Part shown: positions 45,801 to 56,299 of the stretch, one piece after another
How positions within the stretch are numbered: position 1 is the first letter of the stretch
Layout: every line of letters starts with the position of its first letter
Source: Sodiomyces alkalinus F11
Taxonomy: Eukaryota > Ascomycota > Sordariomycetes > Glomerellales > Plectosphaerellaceae
Reading direction: 5' to 3'
NCBI RefSeq assembly: GCF_003711515.1
Contig: NW_021167080.1
Coordinates: 3,198,155-3,262,154, forward strand
DNA: 64,000 nt
Made by a program: the position numbers and the translations under genes
Notes under the pieces: model-generated
Databases searched by the model: none
What the model was told of the DNA's origin: nothing
What the model saw: only the letters and a program-made list of their open reading frames with translations

Positions 45801-48130
45801 GCCGAACTAAAGTATAATAGACACAGGTATAACTCTAAGAAGGCCCGAAGCTAACGGCTAAACGTAATTCTAAACTAGCCCGAACCGCCTAGGCCCGATT
45901 AATTAATATCCTACTCCCGACAGGATATAAGATATAAGCTTTCCACGTCGTGAAATAAACCCTCTACTGAAATATCGCGTTAGCTATATTTAACCTATAC
46001 GATAAACTTTTTATCGATATAGACGTATTATATAACGGAATCGGCGTTCACGTCTATTATATCGAGAAAAAAGCCCTAGAAAAGATACTTATAGACTATA
46101 TAAAAATAGCTTACCCGCCCCGGACCGCTATAAGACCTATCGCGTTTATTTCTCGAGTACTACGTCTAATAGAAAAGAAGTACTGGGTAACCGAACTTAA
46201 GATCGTAGGCTTAGTGTGGACGCTTTCTAAAATATGCTACTAGATTAAAAATATCAGAAATCCACCCGTTATTATTATTCCCGACTACTAAGCGATTATT
46301 AATATAATACGTTAACTGGATATCTCTAATACTACGTCGAGAACGGGCGCTAATAAAAAGATTCTTAGGGCTATAGAATATATCTTTTAATTCGAATTCT
46401 AAGTTATCTATAAACCCGGTAAAGACTATATAGTTCCCGATACGCTTAGTAGATTACCGGTAGTATACGATACCACGGAAATAGGATAAGGGTAACTCGA
46501 CGAATTACCTTAGGATAGACCTAAACACGTATACCTTATATTACCACCTATACGATTATACCCACCTAATACCGAAGCCACTAAGGCTTACCTAAACGAC
46601 ATACGTGATAATATTAGAGTTTAAGTATAATTACCTAATTAGACACTTAAAGTAACGATATTACTCGTTTAGATATTACCCGAATTTAAACGTAAAATCC
46701 TAGAAGGCTATAATACTAACCTATTCTAGCGAAATATTATAGTAACCCTTTAATAAAACGCAGAACTCGAGCTATATAACCGAGCTAAACTACTATTCGA
46801 ATAGTAAACTAACGGCCTACTTTAGTACGTGTCCGATAGCCTTCCCCGCCTCTATATCCCACGGACATATTAGCTTAATATCTTCACGATAATCCACGAC
46901 GGAAACTACTTAGGATACGCTAAACTCGTATAATTCCTACACTAATTTTACATCCACTAAGGCTATAAGGAATTCCGGCGATACCTTTTAACTTACCCGA
47001 TATATAAAATCTACTCGAAGCTATATTATAAACCTTACGGTAGCCTCTAGCCTATTATTCTACCACTATACCCGTACTATATAGTTATTATCGACTTCGT
47101 GCTTATACTGCCCGAATCGCCGGACGGATATAATTCGGCACTTATAAGCGTCGATAAGCATTTGAAAGAACTTCTTATAATGCCCGGTACGACTAATTAG
47201 ATAGCAGAATAATAGGCCGACGCCTATCTTAACACCTTACTCCGTAGTAATTAGGGTATACCTAAAATTATTATTAGCGATAAAGACCCTAAATTCCTAT
47301 CTAAATTCTAGCAATAACTCTAGAAAAGACTCGGTACTACGCTAGTCTATACTACCGTATACTACTCGTAAACCGATAGTTAAACAGAACGCGTTATATA
47401 AATCGTCGAATTCGTACTATAATTCTATATCGATATATTAAAATAACCCGAGATATAGGAAAAAGCACTACCTTAACTATATTTCGAGTATAATATAATA
47501 AGATCTAGTATTACTAGATATAGCCTAGTAGAAATCGTTAAAGGCTTTACGCTAAATAATATTATAATAATACTGGCTAAGATAGAACTATACGCCCCTC
47601 CTATAGCTAGGCTCGAAGCCGTAGATATAATCGCAGAAGCGGCTATATCTATAAAACAACACTACGATCGCCGACACACGCCTAAGTTTTTTAACGTTAA
47701 AGATAAAGTGTATATTAGGCTATATAAAGGATACTTAATTCCGGCATCTTATATAATATCCACTAAACTAGGCTAATAATACGCCGGTCTATTCGAGATC
47801 ACCGAATAAGTCGGCCGCCTTATATATAGACTTAAGCTTCCGGACTCGTGGAAGATACACGACGTTATATTAATCGACCACCTAGAGCTAGCTATATTTA
47901 ACCCGTACGGCCGATATATTCCCCCGATCTAACCTATCGTGATAAAGATACTACTAATCGAAAAGATTATTATAGAAAGATAATCTAAGACTCGCCGTAA
48001 CTACTTAGTTCGTTTTATAAACCTTCTAGCTATATAGAATTAATAGCTCTTATATAAAGCTATTATACGCTAATATAATAGAGTAGAGTTATTACGCGAA
48101 TATAACACGGCTACTAAATAGCAGCACTAA
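42880..48130 (+). pseudogene. Gag-Pol remnant of retrotransposon 2
   Basis: RIP-altered gypsy polyprotein on the plus strand. The reverse transcriptase box reads YYDDIVV (45458-45478). RNase H and its linker extend to a typical KPGKDYIVPDTLSRLP end at about 46411-46458. The integrase core shows IIIDFVLILP and a TDxxTER motif (47371-47391) in which flanking His and Gln codons have become Tyr and stop. A PASYIISTKLG-type C-terminal module and a YLVRF end follow. In-frame TAA/TAG are frequent and sit at Gln or Trp positions. The limits are approximate. Confidence 0.85.
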
Positions 48131-48432
48131 TACTATTCTTAACACGGATAAGGTAAGAGCACTATTCGGTAATAACCACCGCTTTTACCTGTCTAAATAA
48201 GCTAATCCTTTCTAATATAAATAGTTCTCCTGACCTTTAATAAACTCTTCTCTTAGTTTATCTCCTTTACCTTACTAATAACTTATTTAGTATATCTCCC
48301 CTTTCTTTTCTACCTCATAACGTTTACCGTTCTCTATATTAATCCGTTTTCCCTACCTATCTCTTACTACTATATTTCTAATATAATACCCTAAATATAA
48401 CGAAAATATATAATAATTTCCCCTACTATGAC

Positions 48433-49478
48433 ATGATAGAGGAAACCGACACTCTCGGCCTCCTAACTAAACCCCTTTAAGTTAAAACGCCTAATACCTA
48501 TAATAATAGTTAGTATTAGGCTACCGAAAACGATAGTTAGTATTAGGCCACCGAAAACGACCCTAATAACGAGAAATAAAAATAGTTTACTTAAACCGCG
48601 GACGACTATAATACGCCTACTAAGAAACGTAAACGCGCTACTAAGAAAATAATTACCCCCCGTAAAAAAAGTAATACTTAATTAACCGATAAGATAGCTA
48701 AGCTTTATAACGATAACCTTATTAAAATTATCTAGTGCAGGGAACTTATTCTCTAGACCTAGGGTATATACGAAGACTAGCTCGATAACGCCGTGGTTAG
48801 GGAATACCTAAACTAAATTAAGAACCGCGTAAACTTAGATAAGGATAGTCCCTAGCGTTACATAATACTATAAGTTAATAACACTAAACTAATATAAGTA
48901 TATAATAATAAATAGAGCGTATCTAATATACCTAGAGTCACTCGCCTTACCTATATACTAGATACTAAACCTTATACTCCGGAACCAGAGTATATTTAGG
49001 CTATTATAAATACTATCCTACGTACCTTAGAGATCCCTAAGAGATTTATAGGTAATAATAAATACCTGTAAATTATAATTAAGTTACTCCCTTACTTCAC
49101 ACCCTGGCTATAATAGTATAACGTCCCTGCCCGAAAAAACGCTAAAGTCGCTCCCACTTAACCTAGCTACGCTAGTATTAACCTAACCGACACGTAGACT
49201 ATACTAAACTATATACAGGACTAGCTTAGCACTCTCGCGGCGGATCTTACCTAAATAGAACTCCGCTACGATAACACTACTAACTAACTTAACTAACTAT
49301 TCGCGGACGTAACGGAGATTAAAAATCGTATAACCGTACTATAGTTTAACGAACTCACTAATAAGATAACGGAAGCGAAGGATCTATTATAGAAGATACT
49401 CGATAGGTTTAATATTAAATACTAATCTAAGGCGTTATATAACGACGAGGACGTTATTTAATTCAAGAGAGGGCAGAC
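48433..49478 (+). pseudogene. Extra open frame between pol and 3' LTR of retrotransposon 2 (about 345 codons)
   Basis: One plus-strand frame stays in phase from the ATG at 48433 to the LTR at 49479. Its only interruptions are TAA/TAG codons that fit RIP of CAA/CAG or TGG. Features: an in-frame duplicated 9-residue unit at about 48505-48558, a basic stretch with KKRKRATKK (a possible nuclear signal, about 48620-48646), and a helix-rich C-terminal part with regularly spaced Leu/Ile, likely coiled coil. There is no transmembrane segment, so it does not look like an envelope protein. I do not recognise the family. Confidence 0.65.
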
Positions 49479-49660
49479 TATAAGCATAGTCCCTATATAT
49501 AGGTATAGGTCCTATACGAGGGTACTAGACCTATATAGCATAGCTTATATACGCCGATTAGGTGACGGGTTTATATACTATATCTTTAGCTAGCCATATA
49601 TATATCCTAGATAGTCACTTAGCTAGCTATATATACACGTTCTCCATGCATATTGCTATA
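49479..49660 (+). repeat. 3' LTR of retrotransposon 2
   Basis: 182 bp. Its outer (right) end keeps CCATGCATATTGC, where the 5' copy has CTATATATATTAC. Confidence 0.92.
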
Positions 49661-49661
49661 A

Positions 49662-49682
49662 CCCCCCCCCCCCCCCCCCCCC
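49662..49682 (+). repeat. Run of 21 C at the 3' edge of retrotransposon 2
   Basis: A homopolymer directly follows the 3' LTR and overlaps its presumed target duplication ACCCC. The length may be uncertain. Confidence 0.9.
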
Positions 49683-49818
49683 TCTCCTAACATCCGTCCG
49701 TGAGGTCTCTTATCAGACATGCGATAAGATAAGGGCACTCATCATCGTCATCTCCAAGTCACTCGCACCCCTCTCATATTTCTTCCCTTCTCTCTCTCAC
49801 TCTCACGCACACCACAAC

Positions 49819-49896
49819 ATGGCCAGTTCTATTAATGGACACGACATACCATGTTCACGGCCTCAGGAACGCTATACAGTCTTCCGGCCTTCTTGA
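49819..49896 (+). promoter_or_regulatory. Upstream overlapping short frame (25 codons) of the ferric reductase
   Basis: An ATG at 49819 has strong context (CACAACATGGCC) and opens a 25-codon frame out of phase with the main frame, ending inside it at 49896. The main ATG at 49835 has weaker context (T at -3). If the transcript includes both, this could lower translation of the reductase. It could instead mark a true start joined by an intron I did not find. Confidence 0.45.
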
Positions 49897-51925
49897 GGAA
49901 CATCAAAATGCCATCATCACCGGCGGAGGGCCAAAGAGGCCTACTGACCCGGACCAGTTGGCCTACTTCATACGCCTGATCACCGCAATCCGAGACGGTC
50001 GCCGCATTACCACCACATACAACATTGTCGTGCTCTTCATCATCACTGTCCTCGCCTTGTTCCACTTGCGTGGGAAAGCAAGGACTTTGAAGAAGCGGAC
50101 ACGACAAGCTGAGCTGGAGCAGAGACGATTCAGACGAACGTCACGAACCCAAACCGGGGGTGACCGTGAAGCTGAAGATGCCAGCCTCTCCCCCCTCTCA
50201 TCCTCATCCAGCAGCACAGCAGTCGAAGGCACAGCTGCCCCTCCATGTGCCACGAAGAACGACACTACAAACGTCCAAATTGATATCGAGCGAGTGCCCC
50301 TTCTACCCAGCGCATCTTCACCAACCCCTCCTGCGGGCCGTACACCGAGCCTCGGGAATCTCATCACCGCCTGGTTGATGTACCAACCACGTCCCCCCAT
50401 CCCCCTCATCAACAAGACCCTCCCACCCAACGGGACCTCGCTCTTCATCCTCTCCTTCCTCGCCTTAAACGTCTTCTATCACCTCTACCGCGTCCCGCTC
50501 GAACCCGCCTACTTCTTCGCCTTCGCCGACCGCGCAGCCTGCATCTTCATCGTCAACCTGCCCCTTCTCTACCTCCTCGCCGCCAAGAACCAGCCCCTGA
50601 AGCTTCTGACCGGCTGCTCCTACGAGAGCCTCAACATCTTCCACCGCCGGCTCGGCGAGCTGCTCTGCGCGGAGGCCGCCGTTCACTCCCTCGGCATGCT
50701 GGCCTTCCAGGCGTGGTTGGCGCCCGACTGGCTCCTGGACGGCACCACCTGGGACTTTCTGCGCAACCGCCTGGCTCTCCTGGGAATGGGCACTTTTGTC
50801 AGCTACGAGCTCCTCTACTTGACCTCCCTGGCCAGTTTCCGCCAAAAGTGGTACGAGCTGTTCCTCGCCTCGCACGTCGTCCTCCACGTGGCCGCTCTCG
50901 TCCTGCTGTGGTTCCACTTCTCCACCAGTCGCCCTTACGTCGCCGTCTCCCTCGCCATCTTCGTCCTCGACCGCATCGCGTGGAGGTTGGTCATCAAGAG
51001 TACCGTCGTGGTGGCCGATGTCACGGTTCTCCCGGACGGCGACACGCTGTTGCTCTCCGCCGATTGGGACTTGCCATCTTCCCAATTGCCGCCGCCGTCG
51101 CCGCCGCCTCCCAAGGGGTTGTTCGGTTTGTGGTCCTCTTGTGCCCGGCGGCTGGGCTGGACGCACCGTGGCGTCAAGGCCGGCTGGAAACCAACCGACC
51201 ACGTCTTCCTCACGGTACCCGCCCTGGGCCGCACGCATGCGCTCCAGACACACCCCTTCACCATCGCTTCCGCAGCGCCCGTGCCAGTTCAATCGTCCGA
51301 CGGCGTGAGCGTCACACATGCCTGGTTCAGCCTTCTCATCCGGGCCCAGTCGGGCTTCACCACCGACCTCCTCCACTACGCCCACCGACACCGTTCCGTG
51401 TCCGTTCGTCTGGACGGTCCGTACGGGTCTTCCCACGCCCTGCATACCCTCGAGGCGGCAGATGACGTCGTCCTCGTCGCCGGGGGTTCGGGCATCGCCG
51501 TCGCCTTTCCGCTCGTCTGGGCCTTGTTGATGGACGACGATGCGAAGACGGCGAGAGGACCCATCAAGATGGCAGCAACGTCGCACGCCGAAGACCCGAA
51601 AGCCGGTGTCCCGTCGCGACGCGTCCATCTCTTGTGGATCGTTCATTCTCGGGAGCACCAACACTGGATACCCTCCGCTATGTGGGACGACCTGGTGTCG
51701 GCCGGCTTGGACCTCGTCATTCCGGGTCCCACCGCCGTCGAAGGGCGACCGGACGTTGGAGGATACGTGGGGGGGTGGCTTTTCGATTCGGCTTCGCGAG
51801 GACGGGACGTCGGCGTCCTGGTTTCGGGCCCGGACGGGCTCAACCGCGTTGTGAGGAATACGTGTGCCGGCGCCTTGGCTCGAGGGGCCGATGTCAGATT
51901 AGTTGTCGAGAAGTTCGGCTGGTAG
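49835..51925 (+). CDS. Ferric reductase (FRE family), 696 aa, single exon
   Basis: Membrane flavocytochrome that moves electrons from NADPH through FAD and two hemes to ferric or cupric ions at the cell surface. An N-terminal membrane segment (about 60-80) precedes a Ser-rich cytosolic loop and a multi-span ferric reductase domain (about 200-390). Heme ligands fit the family spacing: His270/His284 and His347/His361. The FAD site is HPFTIAS from residue 473. The NADPH-binding loop is VLVAGGSGIA near 545-555. The C-terminus ends VEKFGW. Length is normal for the family. Its promoter is shortened by retrotransposon 2, whose LTR ends about 170 bp upstream. Iron- or copper-responsive control is usual for the family but no site was identified here. 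Confidence 0.94.
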   Translation: MDTTYHVHGLRNAIQSSGLLEEHQNAIITGGGPKRPTDPDQLAYFIRLITAIRDGRRITTTYNIVVLFIITVLALFHLRGKARTLKKRTRQAELEQRRFRRTSRTQTGGDREAEDASLSPLSSSSSSTAVEGTAAPPCATKNDTTNVQIDIERVPLLPSASSPTPPAGRTPSLGNLITAWLMYQPRPPIPLINKTLPPNGTSLFILSFLALNVFYHLYRVPLEPAYFFAFADRAACIFIVNLPLLYLLAAKNQPLKLLTGCSYESLNIFHRRLGELLCAEAAVHSLGMLAFQAWLAPDWLLDGTTWDFLRNRLALLGMGTFVSYELLYLTSLASFRQKWYELFLASHVVLHVAALVLLWFHFSTSRPYVAVSLAIFVLDRIAWRLVIKSTVVVADVTVLPDGDTLLLSADWDLPSSQLPPPSPPPPKGLFGLWSSCARRLGWTHRGVKAGWKPTDHVFLTVPALGRTHALQTHPFTIASAAPVPVQSSDGVSVTHAWFSLLIRAQSGFTTDLLHYAHRHRSVSVRLDGPYGSSHALHTLEAADDVVLVAGGSGIAVAFPLVWALLMDDDAKTARGPIKMAATSHAEDPKAGVPSRRVHLLWIVHSREHQHWIPSAMWDDLVSAGLDLVIPGPTAVEGRPDVGGYVGGWLFDSASRGRDVGVLVSGPDGLNRVVRNTCAGALARGADVRLVVEKFGW

Positions 51926-52505
51926 GGGAATGGGCCGGTTGACCCGAAAATGCATGTGACAGTTGAGCTCACAATGTGGGCAAAGGCTGTTGTCTGGCAT
52001 TCTTTTCAGACCGTCGACAAATCCCCGCCAGCCACCACGAAACGTCGTGTGACGTCCTGTACGTCCATGGATGATGGATGAGCATCCGACAACATGCTGC
52101 TGCGACCACATCCTGCCAAACGGGATCCAATCTCAGCACACGTCACAGCAGCTGCAGTCAGATTCCTTCCCACTGTCTCAGCTTGGGTTACCCAACTTTT
52201 CAATACATTGGATGACAAGCGGCTGACTGAGACTCGAGGCTCGAGTCCCCGGGACGTTGCAGTGGTTCTGGAAGGGGCTGTGCTCCCGCAACTTGATGAC
52301 GTCTTCGGGAGGGATCGACGGCCGAACAGCACAGAAAGCCACTGACGAGGGGTGGCAAAATACCCAAGACAGGCAGGTCGCGGGGTGGCACTTTGTCCAT
52401 ATTGGCCGGACGAAGTGGTGATCGTGCTTCGTCTTTCTCTGCCGGGCTTTCCTTCCCTTCATATTCCCTCCCTCGACGACAATCCTCATCGTCACAACCT
52501 TCACA
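51926..52505. other. Intergenic region, 0.6 kb
   Basis: It contains the 3' flank of the ferric reductase and the promoter of the FMN-dehydrogenase gene. Short frames on both strands look like chance. Confidence 0.55.
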
Positions 52506-52943
52506 ATGCGCGCCGCCCTCCTCGTCTCCTTGGCCTCCGGCGCCCTTGCCGCCCGGCCCTTCCTAAACGAGCCGGACACCGGCATCGAAGCCGTCCTTGG
52601 TGACACCCCCGAAGGCTCCCTCCCGGATCTGGACGGCCTGGTTGGCCTCCCGGACTTTGAATGGGTTGCCCGCCGTTATCTCCCTCTGGTCAACTACACC
52701 TACTACCAGAACGGTGCCGCCGGCGAGTGGTCCGCTCGGAACAACCTCGAGGTCTTCTACCGCTATCTGTGGCGCGCGAGGCAGATGACTGATATCACCG
52801 GGCTGCCAGATACTTTTCAGTGCGTTTTTCTCCTGACTGCTGTGTGCGCATCATCGTGGTGAAACCGGGATCTGTCTTCTGAGTCCTGACTTCTTCGAAT
52901 TCTGTACAGAACTACCATCCTCGGCCACAACTTCTCTGCCCCG

Positions 52944-53533
52944 TTAGATAATTTAAATTTAACAACTAAATTAGGTAAGAATTCAAAATATATTAAAGAT
53001 ATTATTGTAAATAAGATTGTATAAAAGAAAGGTAATAATTTAAATAGTATAGGTACTCCGAATTCTGTATCTGTTAATATTTCATGCGTAGGATGAATAA
53101 ATATACTAACATCTATAAAGAATCCAGAACCTAAACCAACGAAAAGATCTTTAGTTATAAATCCAAAATAGATAGAAAAAATAGCTAGAACAACTAAAGG
53201 TAATATTAAGAAAATATCACCTTTATGGCTAGTATTTTCATTATTTAATTTATAATGTTTAGAAGATCCGTTAGGATTACTTAAAAAGGCTAAATACAAT
53301 ATTTTTACAGAATATAATATAGTAAATATTGCACCTATAACTGCAATAATATATACAGCTATGCTGCTAAATTCATATTAACCGTAAGCAGATTCAAGTA
53401 TAAAATCTTTACGAAAAAGTCCTGTCATGAAAGGAAAAGTTACTAAGCTAAGACTAGCTATTAATATAACAGAATACGTTAAAGGTAAATATTCTTTTCA
53501 CCCTCTCTATTTTCTTAAATCTTGGTTATCCCC
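52944..53533 (-). other. nad5: Nuclear copy of mitochondrial DNA (NUMT): nad5 fragment, 590 bp
   Basis: On the minus strand this encodes a piece of NADH dehydrogenase subunit 5. It includes [31 protein letters not shown] followed by [10 protein letters not shown], and then YLAFLSNPNG and the hydrophobic end FKLSN. Base composition is mitochondrial (AT-rich). It lies inside exon 2 of the FMN gene, between CCG and TTC codons, without loss of host bases and without a visible target duplication, as expected for end-joining capture. A TAA replaces an expected Gln codon after AYG, and small changes occur near the right end, so it is already decaying. Confidence 0.93.
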
Positions 53534-53682
53534 TTCTACATCTCTCCTTGTGCCCGAGCTGACTTTGGCCATGTCAACGGAGAGCTGAACCTTGTTAAAG
53601 GGGCTGCCGCGGGTGGTATTCTCTACATTGTAAGTGTCTTCACCCCCTGGCCTCCCTACTCCACGATGGTCATGGGCATCGG

Positions 53683-54040
53683 TGTCATAGGTGTACTGTG
53701 AGGAGTGACAGGCGACTGCTGGACGATATAAGATCACCTAAGGACTAGTAGGAGCTAAAGAGGGGGTATCGTGATAAGATTATTCGTTGAGTCCTCCTAA
53801 GACTCTAGGAACTATAGAAGGCACTCCCCTCTTTATACCTACCTAAGGTCTTCTAACTAAGTAGGTAGCGAGAGGCCTCCTTAGGACTAAGTTTAGGCGT
53901 AAGCTGGTTCCTAAGCTAACCAGCTTACTTAACCTCGACGCGTCGTGTCTTTAATAGTCTAACCTAACTACGATCCCCCTATCTATATATAAGTCTGGTG
54001 CTAGTCCTATAGTAACGTATAAGCACTGTATATTCTAATA
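53683..54040 (-). repeat. 3' LTR of retrotransposon 3
   Basis: 358 bp. The first 60 bases next to host DNA keep TpG/CpA; the inner end is RIP-mutated. Confidence 0.92.
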
Positions 54041-54759
54041 ATATACCCCTCTCTAAGAATACTCCTATCCTTAGGAGCGTAAGTGCGGATAATTAAAGAG
54101 GGATTAGTTATCTAGTAAAGGGAACCTATATTATTACGAAACTCTTTAGGATAACCGTCTTTATTTAGACCGGGTTCTTTCTTCCCACTTAGAGTACTCG
54201 AGGAAGATAATAAGCGTTTACCTTTAAACCGCAGATATAGCTATATCTAACTAAGACGTTATTTAGGCATAAAGGTCCTAAAGGCAGTATAATTAGTTTA
54301 AAGAGCGAAGTAAAAAGGAATCTATAAATAATTATCGTGTAAATAAATAACGTGCCTAAAATATCCTTAAAGCGAGTATATAAAGAGATTACCTATAGTA
54401 TTACCGTTAACTAGCACGGTTCCTGTTATAGTAAGAATAAAAGGTTATAGGAGGTCTAATAGCAGGTGTAAGGTATCGTTATAGTAGATATAAGGAAGGT
54501 ATACGCGGTTCTCCAGGGTTAGTTAACCTCTTACTATAGTAATAATAATGATATTAACTATTTTCCCGTATAACCTTCGTGTTAACTTTTTTTTCTTTCC
54601 TAATATAAGCATATATTCATAGCTCTTCTTATACTAGTAAGTGTCTCTCCACGTCTATCATTAAAGATTAATAAGTAATAAGAGATAGTCTTCGTTTATA
54701 ATATTAACTATCTTTCTATATCCATGCGCTAATAACTCCTATTATTATATCTAACTATC

Positions 54760-55880
54760 TAACTAAAGACTAACTAGCGCTTATTATAGAGTATATAGAG
54801 AACCTGCGTTAGGAAAACCTAGCGTTATGACTAATAATAGAGTAGTAGAACGGTATTACTAATAATAATAATAATACTCCTACTAAAGTGGTTAACTAGG
54901 GTAATAGCCCCGTTATTAAGCTATCGTCGGATAGCGAGTACGCTCCTAGTAAGTAGAAAGAGAATAATAATAATAGTATTATTATAATTAACGACGATTC
55001 CTTTAAGGGCTTTTTCGAGGGAGAGGGTAGTAAGGTGGTTATAGTTAACGATAGGGAGGAAAAGGAGGATAAGGACGATACCGACCCCGACACGGTTAAT
55101 AACGTTAATAAGGATAAGGATATAGCCGATACCTAGGGAGGCGATAATAAGCCGTAGGAGGATACTACGTGCACGGTTAAGGAGGACGTAGAGGGCACCT
55201 ACCCTTACGCTCCATATAACCGTTATACGTAGCACTTCCTCCGGCTTAAGCTAGACGGTAGTCATGACTATATTATCTTTAGCGCTTATAGAGAGGCGTA
55301 TACTATTAATTCGTATAAATATAAGTATTACTAAGGTAATAGTTCTCGGGGTTACGTGAAGGTAAGTGATTATAACCCCTTCCCGATAAGCCACTCCGTG
55401 TATTACTAATAGACTTCCAGATAACCCTTAAGGCGGAGTTACTAGGTAAGCGTATATAGCGTCGCTTAATTAAGGCTAATAAGCGCGGCTACTATACTAA
55501 CGCGTAGCTTATAAGTAAACCTGACCCCCTAAGAGAGTATATATTACTAACTTAGTAATAGACCGAACTTAAGGAGTTATAGATTTTACTAGGTAAGGCT
55601 AAAAGCGGGTATTAGGCCTAAAACTGGCGGGGCTTTAATAAGGCTCCTATAGTCCGCCGCGCCGCCAAGGAGGCGGTTTAAGATACTCGGTCATATTAGG
55701 AGATTATAGAAAGTGCGCTACTATGTTTCGTAGCTATAGGTAAACGTTTATACGAGCACCTGCTTAGTAAGTAGCTATAGTAAAACGGGGGATTAGGGGA
55801 CGGTTAATATATAGTCACCGAGACTTTATATCGGGGGGGGGGGAACTCCGGCCTTAGAATTTTTCGCTTTTAAGGGTTTC
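54760..55880 (+). pseudogene. Antisense open frame between integrase and 3' LTR of retrotransposon 3
   Basis: A plus-strand coding-like frame, opposite to pol, of about 370 codons. It has TAA/TAG at probable Gln positions and one TGA at a probable Arg codon. One frameshift lies at a run of C (55376-55379). The first half is acidic and Asn/Asp/Glu-rich (around LSSDSEYAPSK and NDREEKEDKDDTD). The second half looks like a folded domain (LRVLLIDFQITLKAELLGKR; later AIGKRLYEHLLSK). I do not recognise it. The start codon is not visible, probably lost to RIP. Confidence 0.55.
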
Positions 55881-56299
55881 TTTTTTCTATCTAGTATAAT
55901 AGTAAGTCCTTACGGGGTACTAATTAATTTTCTAGGCCTTAATTTAGGAGGTCTACGGGTTCGGTATATGAATTCCTAAAATTCTAATACGTAAGATATT
56001 TCTTAAGCCTAGTGTATTAGAATTACACTCTTAAGGTGCTCTGGGTATCTATTTAGGGGGTATCTCGGGACCTCCTAGCGTAATACTCGCGAAGGAGCGA
56101 TTCCGGGATATTACGCGTGGGTTCCTAAGTATTATCCTTATAGCCGTAGCCTTCCTATTTAATTAGGTATTATTAGCGGTTTCTATTATAACGGTGGGCC
56201 AGGATATCCTTAACTTCGTACTTATCGGACTCCTAAGGTTCTACCTAGACTTCCTTAAGGACCTGGACGCCGTCTATACGAGGACTCTAGGGTTCTAAG

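Larger units (their letters stand above)
41484..49660 (+). mobile_element. Ty3/gypsy LTR retrotransposon 2 (RIP-dead), 8.2 kb
   Basis: Direct 182-bp LTRs at 41484-41665 and 49479-49660. The left copy starts TGTGGGCATAG and the right copy TATAAGCATAG, which are RIP versions of the same sequence. The flanking duplication is ACCTC at 41479-41483 and ACCCC at 49661-49665; the mismatch lies in a C run. The plus strand carries gag (about 42.8-43.5 kb), pol (about 44-48.1 kb) and a further open frame before the 3' LTR. The 3' LTR lies about 170 bp before the ATG of the ferric reductase gene. Confidence 0.9.

Noticed and set aside
52944..53533. The NUMT might be spliced out as a new intron.
   Set aside because: A GTAAGA donor exists near 52974, but no acceptor near the right end restores the host frame; the correct frame meets a TAA just before the junction.
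54896..55235. Minus-strand open frames of 65-104 codons in retrotransposon 3.
   Set aside because: They are Leu/Ile-rich shadows of the acidic Asn/Asp-rich plus-strand frame.
55362..55412. An intron (GTAAGT...AG) in the antisense frame of retrotransposon 3.
   Set aside because: The phase-correct acceptor gives only 29 bp, and the 51-bp alternative breaks phase. A 1-base frameshift in the C run is simpler.
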